Part shown: positions 7,624 through 17,777 of the stretch, piece by piece
Layout of the letters: every line of letters begins with the position of its first letter
How positions within the stretch are numbered: the stretch's first letter is position 1
From: Betaproteobacteria bacterium
GTDB taxonomy: Bacteria; Pseudomonadota; Gammaproteobacteria; Burkholderiales; Rhodocyclaceae
Length of the DNA: 54,561 nt
Assembly (NCBI GenBank): GCA_009781175.1
Contig: WQYQ01000023.1
Location: forward strand, 1 to 54,561
Reading direction: 5' to 3'
The notes under the pieces: generated by a model
What the model was told of the DNA's origin: nothing
The model's input: only the letters and a program-made list of their open reading frames with translations
Databases searched by the model: none
Position numbers and translations under genes: made by a program

Positions 7624-9144
7624 TCAGGTGTTGGTGGTCGCCAGACCGCGCCACTGCTGAAAATTCCGCTCGTCCTGGGAGCCGACGTAATCGCCGTTGT
7701 CCTTCCCATCGATGAGACTGGTCCAGTTCATCCATGCGCCCAGGTCGCCCTTGAGCGGCTCCTGGAACAGAGCCGGCATCGGCAGCCATGCCTGCACGTA
7801 TTTTTCAGGTTCGTTCTCGAAAATATGCTGGCAACCGTCCGAGCAGAAATGATATTTGTTGCCTTTGTAATCCACCTCGCGATGACAGCTCATTGTCGGA
7901 TCGTCGGGCTCGGTGAAGATAATCGGGAGCTGACAGGTCTGGCAGAGCTTCGCCAAGCCGAAATTCTTGAAGGGCTTGCCTTCTTTGGCGAGCTTTTTCA
8001 GGTGCTCCCAGCGCGGGCGGTAGTATTTGTCGAATGTGTTGGGGTATTTACTACTCAGCCACTCCATGTCGGGCTCGGGCGGAATCCAGGTGTGGAAGCA
8101 GGTGCCGAAGTTCCATTGGTAAAGCGCCAGCATGAACTGGTGCGACATGTGGTCGACCGCCTTCTCGGCATCGTCCCAGTGCTTGGGAATCCGGATACCG
8201 TAGCGCGCCAGGTCGGTGAACAGGGCGCCGCCGTTTTCAACGCCATAGATGTTCCATGCCTCGCGCCACGACATCACGCGCTTGGGCAGCATGTAGTCCA
8301 TCATCGCGCTGACCAGTCCGAGCACGCGGAAACCGCGCCAGAACCATTTGTCGATCCAAGCCTGAACGATCGGCGTATTGGCCGGGTCCTGCTCCAGCAT
8401 GAACTTGATGCACTCTAGACCGAGCGTCATGTGGCGGGCTTCGTCGGACTGTGCCGAAAAACCGAAGGTGACCGTGGCCATGTCGCCGTTATAGGCGGCG
8501 CCCGACATGAACGGGACGAACAGCAGGTTGGTCAGCACGTATTCGAACGAGAAACCGATGGCGATCATGAACTCGAACGGTCCGGCCGACATCGCGTCGT
8601 CGAAGAAGGAGCGCGGCACCGAGGTGTACCACATGCGGTCGCGCTGGTCGGCAAACGAGTGGAAGCCGTTGTAATAGCGGTTGTAGTTCGACATCGCGTG
8701 AATCTGCGTCTGCGCGTGCCGGATTTCGTCGAGCGCTTGCATCTGGCAGGCCACCTGGGTGCCTACTCCGCCAAATTCGCGCCCAACGCGTGCGAACCCT
8801 TTGCCTGCCGCATATTCACCCGGGCTGATCGCCTGGAGAAACAGCTTCAGCGCGGAGAGATAGCGGGCGTCGGTGAGGTTCAGGTGCCCGTTGTTCTGCG
8901 TGTGCGCGTCGATGATGGCGTAGAACTTGCGCTCTTTTTCCGCCTGGTACTTCCAATAGGCATCCATGGTCAGGCGGAACGGATCCTCCCACTTTTCCCA
9001 ATCATGAATCTTGATGCCCTCATACTTGACATAGGGGAAAACCTCATCCTTGGTGTGGTAGGAAGGCTCCCAACCCAGATCGCGGGTCAGCAGTTTGTAC
9101 CTGTCTTTCAGCCCCAGCTTTTTCTTTGCGACTTTCGTTTCCAT
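7624..9144 (-). CDS. dmpN: Phenol hydroxylase large (catalytic) subunit
   Basis: Diiron oxygenase subunit that hydroxylates phenol to catechol. The 506-residue protein carries the diiron ligands of the bacterial multicomponent monooxygenases: Glu110, Glu140 and His143 (DEIRHAQTQ), Glu201 (FSFEYVLTN), Glu235 and His238 (SDEARHMTL), each four residues beyond the DmpN numbers I recall. A C-terminal zinc-binding YHS-like region has Cys401 and Cys404 (LCQTCQLP), Cys420, Cys434 and Cys438 (YHFCSDGCQ). GGAGACATCAGG lies before the ATG. All catalytic residues are intact, so the oxygenase itself looks functional despite the absent reductase gene. Confidence 0.97.
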   Translation of the reverse strand: METKVAKKKLGLKDRYKLLTRDLGWEPSYHTKDEVFPYVKYEGIKIHDWEKWEDPFRLTMDAYWKYQAEKERKFYAIIDAHTQNNGHLNLTDARYLSALKLFLQAISPGEYAAGKGFARVGREFGGVGTQVACQMQALDEIRHAQTQIHAMSNYNRYYNGFHSFADQRDRMWYTSVPRSFFDDAMSAGPFEFMIAIGFSFEYVLTNLLFVPFMSGAAYNGDMATVTFGFSAQSDEARHMTLGLECIKFMLEQDPANTPIVQAWIDKWFWRGFRVLGLVSAMMDYMLPKRVMSWREAWNIYGVENGGALFTDLARYGIRIPKHWDDAEKAVDHMSHQFMLALYQWNFGTCFHTWIPPEPDMEWLSSKYPNTFDKYYRPRWEHLKKLAKEGKPFKNFGLAKLCQTCQLPIIFTEPDDPTMSCHREVDYKGNKYHFCSDGCQHIFENEPEKYVQAWLPMPALFQEPLKGDLGAWMNWTSLIDGKDNGDYVGSQDERNFQQWRGLATTNT

Positions 9145-9157
9145 CCTGATGTCTCCT

Positions 9158-9427
9158 TCAGGCGTTCCAATGCAGCGTCAAAGCTTCATCGTCTTCATCG
9201 ACGTTGCCCGACAGCGTGATCAGGTTGATCTGTAGTTCTTGTAAATCGTAGGCGCGGCCGATCTGCTCTTCGATGGTCGCTTTGCGGACGATCAGCCGGC
9301 CGGGGGCATTGATCTTGACCATGGCCGGCTGGCGTTCCACCACAGCCTGTGGGTTGTCGAGCTGGATCGCCTCGATGATCGGGCGGGTTTCTTCGTTGGC
9401 CTGGAGAGCGATAAATACGGTGGACAT
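9158..9427 (-). CDS. dmpM: Phenol hydroxylase activator protein DmpM
   Basis: Cofactor-free effector (MmoB/DmpM family) that binds the oxygenase and couples electron flow to hydroxylation. The 89-residue length matches the family. Recognised by MSTVFIALQANEETRPIIEA, the acidic QLDNPQAVVERQPAMVKINA stretch and AYDLQELQINLITLSGNVDE. The ATG at 9427 is 11 bp after dmpL with GGAGATGCTTC upstream. An activator retained beside intact L, N and O subunits argues that the hydroxylase is in use and obtains electrons from a reductase encoded elsewhere. Confidence 0.95.
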   Translation of the reverse strand: MSTVFIALQANEETRPIIEAIQLDNPQAVVERQPAMVKINAPGRLIVRKATIEEQIGRAYDLQELQINLITLSGNVDEDDEALTLHWNA

Positions 9428-9438
9428 GAAGCATCTCC

Positions 9439-10431
9439 TCAGATGGCAACGCCGGCTTTTTCAGCCCGCAATTTGAAGGCCGCGACTTGTTCTTCGAGCG
9501 CTTCGCCGGCTTGGGCGCCAAGCGCAAACGCGGCCACCGGCAACAGCGCCGAGGCGGCTCGGCCGCTCCAGGCGCGTATCCATTCTTGCAATACCGCGCG
9601 GTTGCTTTCGGACTCGGCGGCCGCTGTTTTCAACACGGCATCGGTCCATTTCCGGGTTTCGTCGAACCAGTCGCTCATGAATTGGGTCAGCATGGCCACG
9701 GCGGAGCCGCCGCGCACGGACAGGTCGTTATCGACGATGCGTTCGTAGACCAGGGGGTAAAGCAATCCGTCCAGCGCCACGTTCTGGGCCACGAATAATT
9801 CCATCGGGTCGCGCAACACCAGGCAGTCTTCGACGTAGCGGCGCAGCGGTTGCCAGGCGGCGTCGTGTAGCCACGCGTCTTTGGCGGTGTCAAGCGCCTC
9901 GGCGTCGCCCAGCAGCAGGCCCAGCCGCGACAGGTATTGGGCGATGCCGAGGTTGTCCATGGCGTGGTACATGCACGCCTGCGTTAGCGTGACACCGTAG
10001 CCGTAGCCGCAGATGAAGCTGTTGTGCTGGTTTGCCCCCCAGGCGGCATGGCGCAGCGGCACCAGCACGCGCAAGGCCGTGGCGCGCAAGTCGTCCGGCA
10101 GCATGTCGGCCAGCCCCCGCGTCTCGACAAAACTGAAATTGGCCTCGGCCGTCTCCTGCTGGCGCGCCCGCGTCAGCGTGTAAGTGCTGTAGTAGAACTG
10201 GCGCGGGTCTTTCAACGCATACCAGTCTTCCATCACGATGCGTGTGATGCTGGTGTCGTACAGTTTTTGATCCGGGTCCCAGGTCGGCAGGTAATGTAGA
10301 TTCTCTGCGGCCTGAATGTCGTAACTGCCTTCCTGGTAACGCGACGCGGGTTTGTCGCCGAAGCGGTGCGCCAGATGATCGAAGGTTTGGCGTTGCGGTT
10401 CGATCGTGACCATACGCAGATCGATTGGCAT
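9439..10431 (-). CDS. dmpL: Phenol hydroxylase component DmpL
   Basis: Beta-type, ferritin-like subunit of the phenol hydroxylase oxygenase; structural, without metal ligands of its own. The 330-residue length matches DmpL (about 331). Typical stretches are TIEPQRQTFDHLAHRFGDKP, ASRYQEGSYDIQ, LHYLPTWDPDQKLYDT, and DWYALKDPRQFYYSTYTLTR followed by ARQQ. It starts at the ATG at 10431, 21 bp after dmpK, with GGAGACATTC upstream. The next gene, dmpM, begins 11 bp after its stop. Nothing in it is unusual. Confidence 0.95.
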   Translation of the reverse strand: MPIDLRMVTIEPQRQTFDHLAHRFGDKPASRYQEGSYDIQAAENLHYLPTWDPDQKLYDTSITRIVMEDWYALKDPRQFYYSTYTLTRARQQETAEANFSFVETRGLADMLPDDLRATALRVLVPLRHAAWGANQHNSFICGYGYGVTLTQACMYHAMDNLGIAQYLSRLGLLLGDAEALDTAKDAWLHDAAWQPLRRYVEDCLVLRDPMELFVAQNVALDGLLYPLVYERIVDNDLSVRGGSAVAMLTQFMSDWFDETRKWTDAVLKTAAAESESNRAVLQEWIRAWSGRAASALLPVAAFALGAQAGEALEEQVAAFKLRAEKAGVAI

Positions 10432-10452
10432 GAATGTCTCCAGTCTCGTGGA

Positions 10453-10722
10453 TTATTTGTTTTGCAATAGAGCTCGGGTCACGTCGGTCAGCCGCCAGTC
10501 CCAATCGCTCTTGTCCGCGCTGGCGGGACGAGGGGGCAATACTTCCACCGCGTTGGCGACACAAAACTCGTCGAACGCCTGGCGGCTGAGGATCAATTCG
10601 GCAAAGACGTCCGGCTCACCGATCGCGAATTCAAATTCGATGAAGCCGTTGGCTCTTTCGCGATGTATCCGAATAAAGCGTCGCGTGGTGTCCATGGGCG
10701 GCTGTTCTGTGTGTTGGGCCAT
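10453..10722 (-). CDS. dmpK: Phenol hydroxylase assembly subunit DmpK
   Basis: First gene of the catabolic operon. DmpK-family proteins help assemble active oxygenase, probably by assisting iron incorporation, and are not needed for turnover. The 89-residue protein shows the family pattern: RRFIRIHRERANGFIEFEFA, then EPDVFAELILSRQAFDEFC and a C-terminal DWDWRLTDV. AAAGGAGACAAG precedes the ATG at 10722, a strong ribosome site. The promoter must lie in the 119 bp between this start and the holA terminator. Confidence 0.93.
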   Translation of the reverse strand: MAQHTEQPPMDTTRRFIRIHRERANGFIEFEFAIGEPDVFAELILSRQAFDEFCVANAVEVLPPRPASADKSDWDWRLTDVTRALLQNK

Positions 10723-10841
10723 GTGACTTGTCTCCTTTGGCCTGAGTGACTTTAGAAGCCGCGTCCTCTCTCAGTCCAATACCATCGTGCGCCGTGGTCG
10801 ATACCCGTAAAGTATGCGAGTAGCCTAAAGCTGTTCGTCAA
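10723..10841 (-). promoter_or_regulatory. Upstream region expected to hold the dmp operon promoter
   Basis: This is the only space between the holA terminator and dmpK. I looked for a -24/-12 sigma-54 promoter (GG and GC dinucleotides ten bases apart), as used by DmpR-controlled phenol operons, and found no convincing match. A TTGACG (minus strand, near 10840) is followed by AT-rich TACTTT at a spacing too long for a good sigma-70 promoter. No regulator gene of the DmpR or LysR type adjoins it. Confidence 0.35.
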
Positions 10842-10877
10842 CGTAAAACGGCCCGATCGATGAGGCGATCGGGCCGT
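10842..10877 (-). terminator. Rho-independent terminator after holA
   Basis: On the minus strand a perfect 12-bp stem (ACGGCCCGATCG with CGATCGGGCCGT) encloses a 6-base loop and is followed by TTTACGTT. It begins 27 bp after the holA stop, and so separates the leuS-lptE-holA operon from the phenol operon. Confidence 0.85.
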
Positions 10878-10904
10878 CAATCTGCGACGAGGAAGCCCCG
10901 AGCT

Positions 10905-11927
10905 TCAGCCTGGGGCGCGCTTCACGGCGAGGCGTAAAACAAGCTGGAGGAATTCGTCCCACACGGCGCCTTCGGCGATCCCTTTGATAACGCGGTCGAG
11001 GCGTGCGGCATGCATGAGCGCGGTGTGCAGCTTGGCGGTGGAAAGCCGTTGGAGCGCGCGTTCGCAGAGCGCTTGTTTGTGGCGATCGAAGACGCGTTCC
11101 TTCTTGAAGAGCGCGGGAAGCGCCTGGCCTGCATCCATGCCGGCGCGCAGCAGGGCCAGGGTGCGGATTTCGGTGCTGATGGCCCAGAGCACGAGCGGCG
11201 GCGCGGCGCCTTCGCCGGCGAGCCCTTCGATCAGCCGCGTCAGCCGCGCGGGGTCGCCTTCGAGCAAGGCGGTGCGCAGCTTCTCGGTGTCATAACGCGC
11301 GACATTGAGCACCGCGTCCTGAACCTGGCTCAGACTCAGCTCGCCGGGGTCGAACAGCAAAGCGAGCTTTTGCAGCTCCTGATGCGCGGCGAGCAGGTTG
11401 CCTTCGACATGCTGTGCGATGAATTCGAGCGCTTCGCGCGCCGCGCTTTGCTGCTGTGCGGCGAGGCGTTTCCCGAGCCAATCGGGCAGTTGCGCAAGCG
11501 CGGGCGCGTTGCATTCGATTTCGATGCCAGCGTTGACGAGGGCGGTGAGCCAGCTTGCCTTGCGCGTCGCCCAGTCGAGCTGGGGCAGGGTAATCAATGT
11601 CACGACGCCGGAAGGATCGAGTTCCTTGGCGTAACGCGCCAAGGCTTCGCCGCCTTCGCGGCCGGGCTTGCCGGTCGGAATGCGCAGGTCGACGAGTTTG
11701 CGGTCGCCGAAGAGCGAGAGGTTGCCCGCCGCGAGGCTCAAGTTCGCCCATTTAAAGCCTTGCGTGACGACGAGCACTTCGCGTTCGCTGACGCCTTGCG
11801 CCCGGGCCGCCGCGCGGATCGCGTCGCCGGCTTCGAGCACGAGCAGCGGCTCGTCGCCATGCACCACATACAGCGGCGCGAGTTCGCGCTGCAACTGCGC
11901 GGCGAGCTGCTCGGGGCGGATCGCCAT
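10905..11927 (-). CDS. holA: DNA polymerase III subunit delta
   Basis: Clamp-loader subunit that opens the sliding clamp. The 340-residue length is typical. The start MAIRPEQLAAQLQRELAPLY and VVHGDEPLLVLEAGDAIR is the classic HolA opening, with GDEPLL where other AAA proteins have a Walker A. Further family segments are WKANL-like FKWANLSLAAGNLSLFGDRK and ALWAISTEIRTLALLRAG. It begins three bases after the lptE stop, in the operon leuS-lptE-holA common in proteobacteria. Transcription ends at the terminator at 10842-10877. Confidence 0.95.
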   Translation of the reverse strand: MAIRPEQLAAQLQRELAPLYVVHGDEPLLVLEAGDAIRAAARAQGVSEREVLVVTQGFKWANLSLAAGNLSLFGDRKLVDLRIPTGKPGREGGEALARYAKELDPSGVVTLITLPQLDWATRKASWLTALVNAGIEIECNAPALAQLPDWLGKRLAAQQQSAAREALEFIAQHVEGNLLAAHQELQKLALLFDPGELSLSQVQDAVLNVARYDTEKLRTALLEGDPARLTRLIEGLAGEGAAPPLVLWAISTEIRTLALLRAGMDAGQALPALFKKERVFDRHKQALCERALQRLSTAKLHTALMHAARLDRVIKGIAEGAVWDEFLQLVLRLAVKRAPG

Positions 11928-11930
11928 GGT

Positions 11931-12452
11931 TCAGCTTTGTGAAGCCGGCGCGGACTGCGCGGGCTCTTCCGGCAGCGGCCAGTGCGCGGACGCCAGCCGG
12001 TTCAAGAGCCGCCGCACGATGTCGATCTGCATATCGCGATAGAGCTGTATTTCCTCCTGCTCTTTCGCGAGCAATTGGCCGTCGTTGAAGCTGACTTCGC
12101 GTTTGGTGGACAGCTCGGTCACGGGAATCACCTCGCGTCCTTTGGCGTCGACGAGCTTGAAGGAAAAGCGCTGGCGCAACTCGTACTCGCGGACTTGGCC
12201 GTTGGTGTCGAGACTCAGAATCACCTTCTCGCGGGCGTCCGTGACGACCTGGAGCCGGACCTGTCCATCGGCTGGTTTGTCGACGATGCGCGTGTGGCCA
12301 TTCGCCACGATCTGCCGGCGCAGGTCTGCGCCCATTTCGGTGTATGGCGAAAGCGCGAGATAGATCGAGTCGAACGGCAGCGGCTGCGGGCCGCGCAGAT
12401 GGAAACCGCAGGCGGTGGCCGCGAGACAGAGCGCGAGGATCAGCTTTTTCAT
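11931..12452 (-). CDS. lptE: LPS-assembly lipoprotein LptE
   Basis: Outer-membrane lipoprotein that plugs the LptD barrel in lipopolysaccharide export. From the ATG at 12452 it has 173 residues with a lipoprotein signal, MKKLILALCLAATACGFHLR: the lipobox cysteine is residue 15, and the following GFHLRG is the family hallmark. The frame stays open far upstream inside leuS, but only this start gives a signal peptide. It follows leuS by 13 bp and precedes holA by three. The C-terminus is rich in Pro, Ala and Ser, as is common in betaproteobacterial LptE. Confidence 0.93.
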   Translation of the reverse strand: MKKLILALCLAATACGFHLRGPQPLPFDSIYLALSPYTEMGADLRRQIVANGHTRIVDKPADGQVRLQVVTDAREKVILSLDTNGQVREYELRQRFSFKLVDAKGREVIPVTELSTKREVSFNDGQLLAKEQEEIQLYRDMQIDIVRRLLNRLASAHWPLPEEPAQSAPASQS

Positions 12453-12465
12453 CGGCGAATCGGCC

Positions 12466-15096
12466 TCAGACGACGATGTTAACCAGGCGGCCCGGCACGA
12501 TGATGAGCTTCTTCGCCGGCTTGCCTTCCATGTACTTCTGCGCGACTTCCGAAGCCAGCGCGGCCGCTTCGATCGCCGCCTTGTCGGCCGCGGCGGGAAC
12601 CTTGATGCTGCCGCGCGTCTTGCCGAGCACTTGCAGTACGAGTTCGATCTCGTCCTGCACGAGCGCGGCCGCGAGCGGCTCGGGCCAGGCGGCGTCGAGA
12701 ATGTCGCCGCCATAAGCGCATTCGCGCCACAAGGCATGCGCGATGTGCGGCGTGATCGGCGCGAGCACGCGCAGCAGGATGCCGAAACATTCCTCCAGGA
12801 CTTCGGCGGCAAGCGCCGTGTCGCGCGGCGCTTTTTCGAGCGCGTTGAGCATTTTCATCGTCGCCGAGGCCACGGTGTTGAATTGCTGTTTGCCGAGGTC
12901 GTAGTTGGCCTGCTTGAGCAGCACGTGGATCTCGCGGCGCTGCGCGGCAAGCTCGCCCGGCAACTTGGCTGTGGCGAGCGTGCGCGTGGCCGGCAGCTTG
13001 TGCTTGAGTTCGCTCGCGAAAGCATGGCCGAAGGCCCACACGCGGCGCAGAAAGCGGTATGCGCCCTCGACGCCGCTGTCGGACCATTCGAGCGTTTGTT
13101 CCGGCGGCGCGGCGAACATCATGAAGAAGCGCGCGGTGTCAGCGCCGTATTTCTCGATCAATGCCTGCGGATCGACGCCGTTGTTCTTCGACTTCGACAT
13201 CGTCGTCATCTCGAATTCGAGCGGCGCGCCGTCGGCCTTGAGTTTCGCGCCGACGATCTGGCCTTGCGGGCCGCGCTCGATCGCCACCTCGTCTTCCCAG
13301 TAGTAGTTCCTGCCGCCGCCTTCGGGTTTGTGCGAGAAGGCGGTCTTCAGAACCATGCCCTGCGTGAGCAGATGCGCGAAAGGTTCGCGGTAGCTCACGA
13401 GGCCGAGGTCGCGCATCACCTTGGTCCAGAAACGCGAGTAGAGCAGGTGCAGGATCGCGTGCTCGATACCGCCGATGTACTGGTCGACCGTCATCCAGTA
13501 ATCGGTCTCGCTATCGACCATCGCCGTGTCGGAGAACGTGCTCGCGTAGCGCGCGTAGTACCACGACGAATCGACGAAGGTGTCCATCGTGTCGGTTTCG
13601 CGCCGCGCCGGCTTGCCGCACTTCGGGCAAGCGCAGGCGAGGAAGCTTTCGAGCTTATTGAGCGGATTGCCCGAGCCGTCCGGTACGCAATCCTCGGGCA
13701 GCGCGACCGGCAATTGCGCGTCGGGAACCGGGACCGAGCCGCAGGCGTCGCAATGGATGATCGGAATCGGGCAGCCCCAGTAGCGCTGGCGCGAGATGCC
13801 CCAGTCGCGCAGACGCCATTGCACCTTCTTTTCGCCAAGCTTCTTGGCCGCGAGCAGTTCCGCAACCTTGTCGACCGCCGCCGCGTAGCCGAGGCCGTCG
13901 AGCGCGCCGGAATTGACGCAGACGCCGTGCTGTTTGTCGGCGTACCACTCTTGCCAGCCGTCGAGCGACCAGCTTTCGCCGGGAACCTGCACGACCTGCT
14001 CGATCGCGATGCTGTACTTCTTCGCGAACGCGAAATCGCGCTCGTCGTGCGCCGGCACGCCCATGACCGCGCCGTCGCCGTAGCTCATCAGCACATAGTT
14101 GCCGACCCAGACATCGACCTGCTCGCCGGTCAGCGGGTGCGTGACGTAAAGTCCCGTCCGCAGGCCCTCCTTCTCCATCGTCGCCATGTCGGCTTCCATG
14201 ACCGAGCCCTGCTTGCATTTTTCGATGAAGGCGGCGAGTTCGGGGTTGCTCTTCGCGGCATGCGTGGCGAGTGGGTGTTCGGCCGCGACGGCGCAGAAGG
14301 TCACGCCCATGATCGTGTCGGCGCGCGTGGTGAATACCCACAACTTGCCGTCGTTGATCGGCGCGCCGGATGCGTCGCGGATCTCGTGCGGGAAGGCGAA
14401 GCGCACGCCGACGCTCTTGCCGATCCAGTTCGCCTGCATCAAACGCACGCGCTCGGGCCAGCCCGAGAGTTCGTCGAGGTCGCCGAGCAGTTCTTCCGCG
14501 TACTGCGTGATGCCGAGATAGTAGCCGGGGATCTCGCGCTTCTCGACGAGCGCGCCGGTGCGCCAGCCGCGTCCGTCGATGACCTGTTCATTGGCGAGCA
14601 CGGTCTGATCGACCGGGTCCCAGTTCACGACCTGCGTTTTTTTGTAGGCGATGCCTTTTTCGAGCATGCGCAGGAACAGCCACTGGTTCCACTTGTAGTA
14701 GCTCGCGTCGCAGGTCGCGAGTTCGCGGCTCCAGTCGATCGCGAAACCGAGCGACTTGAGCTGCGACTTCATGTAGGCGATGTTCTCGCGCGTCCACTTG
14801 GCCGGCGGTACGCCGTTCTTGATCGCCGCGTTTTCGGCCGGCAGGCCGAAAGCATCCCAGCCCATCGGTTGCAGCACGTTGTAACCGCGCATTTTGTGCG
14901 AGCGCGAGAGTACGTCGCCGATCGTGTAGTTGCGCACATGCCCCATGTGCAGCTTCCCCGACGGGTAGGGGAACATCGACAGGCAGTAATACTTGGGCCG
15001 CTTGTCGTCGCGCACGGCCTTGAAGCTCTGTTGCGCTTCCCAATCGGTTTGGGCGGCTTTTTCGATTTGGGCGGGGTCGTATTTATTGTCCAGCAT
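12466..15096 (-). CDS. leuS: Leucyl-tRNA synthetase
   Basis: Class I synthetase charging tRNA-Leu. From the ATG at 15096 it has 876 residues, the usual size. The signature HIGH site is HMGHVRNY (about residue 50, after FPYPSGKL) and the KMSKS site is TMSKSKNN near residue 640. The CP1 editing domain lies between them, with the zinc region CDACGSV. A longer frame upstream reaches 15255 but has no family match and overlaps the promoter of the divergent gene at 15259, so I exclude it. First gene of leuS-lptE-holA. Confidence 0.97.
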   Translation of the reverse strand: MLDNKYDPAQIEKAAQTDWEAQQSFKAVRDDKRPKYYCLSMFPYPSGKLHMGHVRNYTIGDVLSRSHKMRGYNVLQPMGWDAFGLPAENAAIKNGVPPAKWTRENIAYMKSQLKSLGFAIDWSRELATCDASYYKWNQWLFLRMLEKGIAYKKTQVVNWDPVDQTVLANEQVIDGRGWRTGALVEKREIPGYYLGITQYAEELLGDLDELSGWPERVRLMQANWIGKSVGVRFAFPHEIRDASGAPINDGKLWVFTTRADTIMGVTFCAVAAEHPLATHAAKSNPELAAFIEKCKQGSVMEADMATMEKEGLRTGLYVTHPLTGEQVDVWVGNYVLMSYGDGAVMGVPAHDERDFAFAKKYSIAIEQVVQVPGESWSLDGWQEWYADKQHGVCVNSGALDGLGYAAAVDKVAELLAAKKLGEKKVQWRLRDWGISRQRYWGCPIPIIHCDACGSVPVPDAQLPVALPEDCVPDGSGNPLNKLESFLACACPKCGKPARRETDTMDTFVDSSWYYARYASTFSDTAMVDSETDYWMTVDQYIGGIEHAILHLLYSRFWTKVMRDLGLVSYREPFAHLLTQGMVLKTAFSHKPEGGGRNYYWEDEVAIERGPQGQIVGAKLKADGAPLEFEMTTMSKSKNNGVDPQALIEKYGADTARFFMMFAAPPEQTLEWSDSGVEGAYRFLRRVWAFGHAFASELKHKLPATRTLATAKLPGELAAQRREIHVLLKQANYDLGKQQFNTVASATMKMLNALEKAPRDTALAAEVLEECFGILLRVLAPITPHIAHALWRECAYGGDILDAAWPEPLAAALVQDEIELVLQVLGKTRGSIKVPAAADKAAIEAAALASEVAQKYMEGKPAKKLIIVPGRLVNIVV

Positions 15097-15258
15097 GGGC
15101 GGGGAACTCGCTAAAAATTCGGGCGAAACGCGTATTCTACCGCCCGCGCCGCGGCCGTCATAAGCTTGTGTCCCAAGAAACGGGGGAAGCGCGCCAAGTA
15201 AGAGAATATCTATAAGGGCACGGACCTTATTGGTCGTATCAGTGAAAGGAATCACATC

Positions 15259-15501
15259 ATGTCGGACCTTAAGACGGGAATACAGTACGAAGTTGCTTTA
15301 GATGTCCTGGGCGAGAGCAAACAACCGATCATGAGCGCCATCGTGGACGAACGTCGGAAGGCTGCGCCTTCACAGGCATTCATCCGCTACTGTGAAATGC
15401 GCCTGGATGCCCTTGATGAGTTGCAAGACAACCTCGAACCCACGGACACGGACACCGTTCAACGCATCCTCGATGTGAATGCCGCATTCATGGTGCGGTA
15501 A
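15259..15501 (+). CDS. Small hypothetical protein
   Basis: An 80-residue acidic soluble protein that I do not recognise. GTGAAAGGAATCACATC precedes the ATG, a good ribosome site, which is the main reason to accept it as real. It is predicted mostly helical, with segments like [20 protein letters not shown], no signal peptide and no membrane segment. It is divergent from leuS and 52 bp upstream of a methyltransferase gene on the same strand, so the two may share a transcript. Base composition is lower in GC than in its neighbours. Confidence 0.65.
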   Translation: MSDLKTGIQYEVALDVLGESKQPIMSAIVDERRKAAPSQAFIRYCEMRLDALDELQDNLEPTDTDTVQRILDVNAAFMVR

Positions 15502-15553
15502 AAATCCCTAATGAATACATCGCCAGTTTCAGCATGCGAGTACGGAGAACCTG

Positions 15554-16343
15554 ATGTCCGGTTCTGACTATCTCCTGGAAAACCGAAAGGCAGAAGCAGC
15601 CCAACGTTTCGCCGCACTATCCGCTTTGTTCGATCCGGTCACACTCCGGCAATTCGATGCTTGTCGCATGGCCGCAGGGTGGCGCTGCTGGGAAGTGGGT
15701 GCGGGAGGGGCTGCGCTGGTCCGAAAGATCGCGGAGCGTGCTGGACATGCCGGGCGTGTATTGGCAACGGATATTGATGACTCCTGGGCGCAAGGCGCTG
15801 CGTCTCAGAACGTAGAAGTGCGCAAACATGACGTGGCCCGCGACCCGCCTCCCGGTGAATTATTTGATCTGGTGCACGCCCGGCTGGTTTTGGTTCACGT
15901 TTCGGAACGGGAACTTGCTTTCCGGAACATGATTTCCGCATTGAAACCCGGAGGTTGGCTGGTGATAGAGGATGCCGATCCCGCACTCCAGCCTTTGAGC
16001 TGCATAGACGCATACGGCCCCGAACAGGAACTCGCCAACCGGATCAGACAGGGATTCAGAACGCTGTTGTCGGCGCGGGGCGCGGACTTGTCTTTTGGAA
16101 GAAAACTGCCACGAATGTTTCGCCAAGCCAAAATGGCGAACATAGCGGCTGAGGCGTATTTTCCGGTCGCCTTACCCGAATGCATACCATTGGAAATCGC
16201 GACGATAAAAATGATTCGAAGCGATCTGTTAAGCAATGGCATTGCCACGGATGGCGAAATTGAACAGCACCTTGAAAATGTGCAAGCGGGTACGCTCGAT
16301 CTTTCCCAGCCGCCAATGATTTCTGTCCGCGGATGCAAACCAG

Positions 16344-16366
<23 letters not shown>
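15554..16366 (+). CDS. Class I SAM-dependent methyltransferase, substrate unknown
   Basis: A 270-residue protein with a Rossmann methyltransferase core. Motif I is [16 protein letters not shown] (about residues 46-60), the acidic loop after strand 2 is ATDIDD, motif post-I is [15 protein letters not shown], and motif III is [13 protein letters not shown]. An N-terminal helix precedes the core, as in UbiE-like small-molecule methyltransferases. AGTACGGAGAACCTG precedes the ATG. The 3' end overlaps the convergent gltL gene by 23 bp. Lower GC than the flanking transport genes suggests that this gene and the one at 15259 are accessory. The substrate cannot be told. Confidence 0.8.
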
Positions 16367-17093
<727 letters not shown>

Positions 17094-17106
17094 GGGCTTG
17101 AATCTC

Positions 17107-17775
17107 TCAGCGAATGATGGCGACCTTCTGGTGCACTCGCTTGACCAGGTACGACAGTGAAAAGCAGATCGCCAGGTACACCACCGCCACCGCCAGATAA
17201 GCTTCGGTGATGCGGCCATAGACCTTGCCAGCGTTTTCGAAGCCCTTGAGCAGATCGTAGGCACCGATGGCATAGACCAGGGTCGTATCCTGAAACAGCG
17301 CGATGACTTGCGTCAGCAGGACCGGCAGCATGTTGCGGAACGCTTGCGGCAGCACCACCAGCCGCATGTTCTGCGCATAGCTCATGCCGAGCGCGAAACC
17401 AGCATGGGCCTGGCCCGCCGGCACAGACTGGATGCCCGCGCGCATGATTTCGGCAAACAGCGCCGCCTCGAATGCCACGAAGGTGATCACCGCCGAACGC
17501 TCCGCGCCGATGTACAGCCCGGTGATGCGCGGCACCAGCAAAAAGAACCATAGCAGGATCATGACCAGCGGAATGGCGCGCATGGTGTTGACGTAGAAGG
17601 CGGCGGGCCAATCGAGCCAGCGGCGACCCGACAGGCGCATCAGCGCCAGCAGCGTGCCGATGGCTACGCCGACCACTGTGGCGATGAGGGTCAGCACCAC
17701 GCTGAAGATCAGGCCCTGTAAAACGTAGTCGTGGATCAGTTTCGAGGTCAAAAAAGAGAAGTCGAGGTGCAGCAT
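17107..17775 (-). CDS. gltK: Glutamate/aspartate-type ABC transporter permease
   Basis: Inner-membrane permease of the amino acid importer, 222 residues from the ATG at 17775, two bases after the gltJ stop. It starts [20 protein letters not shown] and continues with hydrophobic helices. The HisM/GltK-type coupling motif that contacts the ATPase is [14 protein letters not shown] followed by [12 protein letters not shown]. About five membrane helices are visible. It pairs with GltJ as a heterodimer. Spacing to gltL is 13 bp. Confidence 0.93.
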   Translation of the reverse strand: MLHLDFSFLTSKLIHDYVLQGLIFSVVLTLIATVVGVAIGTLLALMRLSGRRWLDWPAAFYVNTMRAIPLVMILLWFFLLVPRITGLYIGAERSAVITFVAFEAALFAEIMRAGIQSVPAGQAHAGFALGMSYAQNMRLVVLPQAFRNMLPVLLTQVIALFQDTTLVYAIGAYDLLKGFENAGKVYGRITEAYLAVAVVYLAICFSLSYLVKRVHQKVAIIR

Positions 17776-17777
17776 GT

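Noticed and set aside
10723..10841. Sigma-54 promoter for dmpK
   Set aside because: No GG and GC dinucleotides at the required spacing were seen; only weak partial matches.
12415..15114. An 899-codon open frame on the plus strand opposite leuS
   Set aside because: It is the high-GC antisense shadow of leuS, with His/Arg/Gly-rich composition, no family resemblance and no ribosome site.
15097..15255. N-terminal extension of leuS
   Set aside because: The added 53 residues have no family match and would overlap the promoter of the divergent gene; [16 protein letters not shown] is the normal start.
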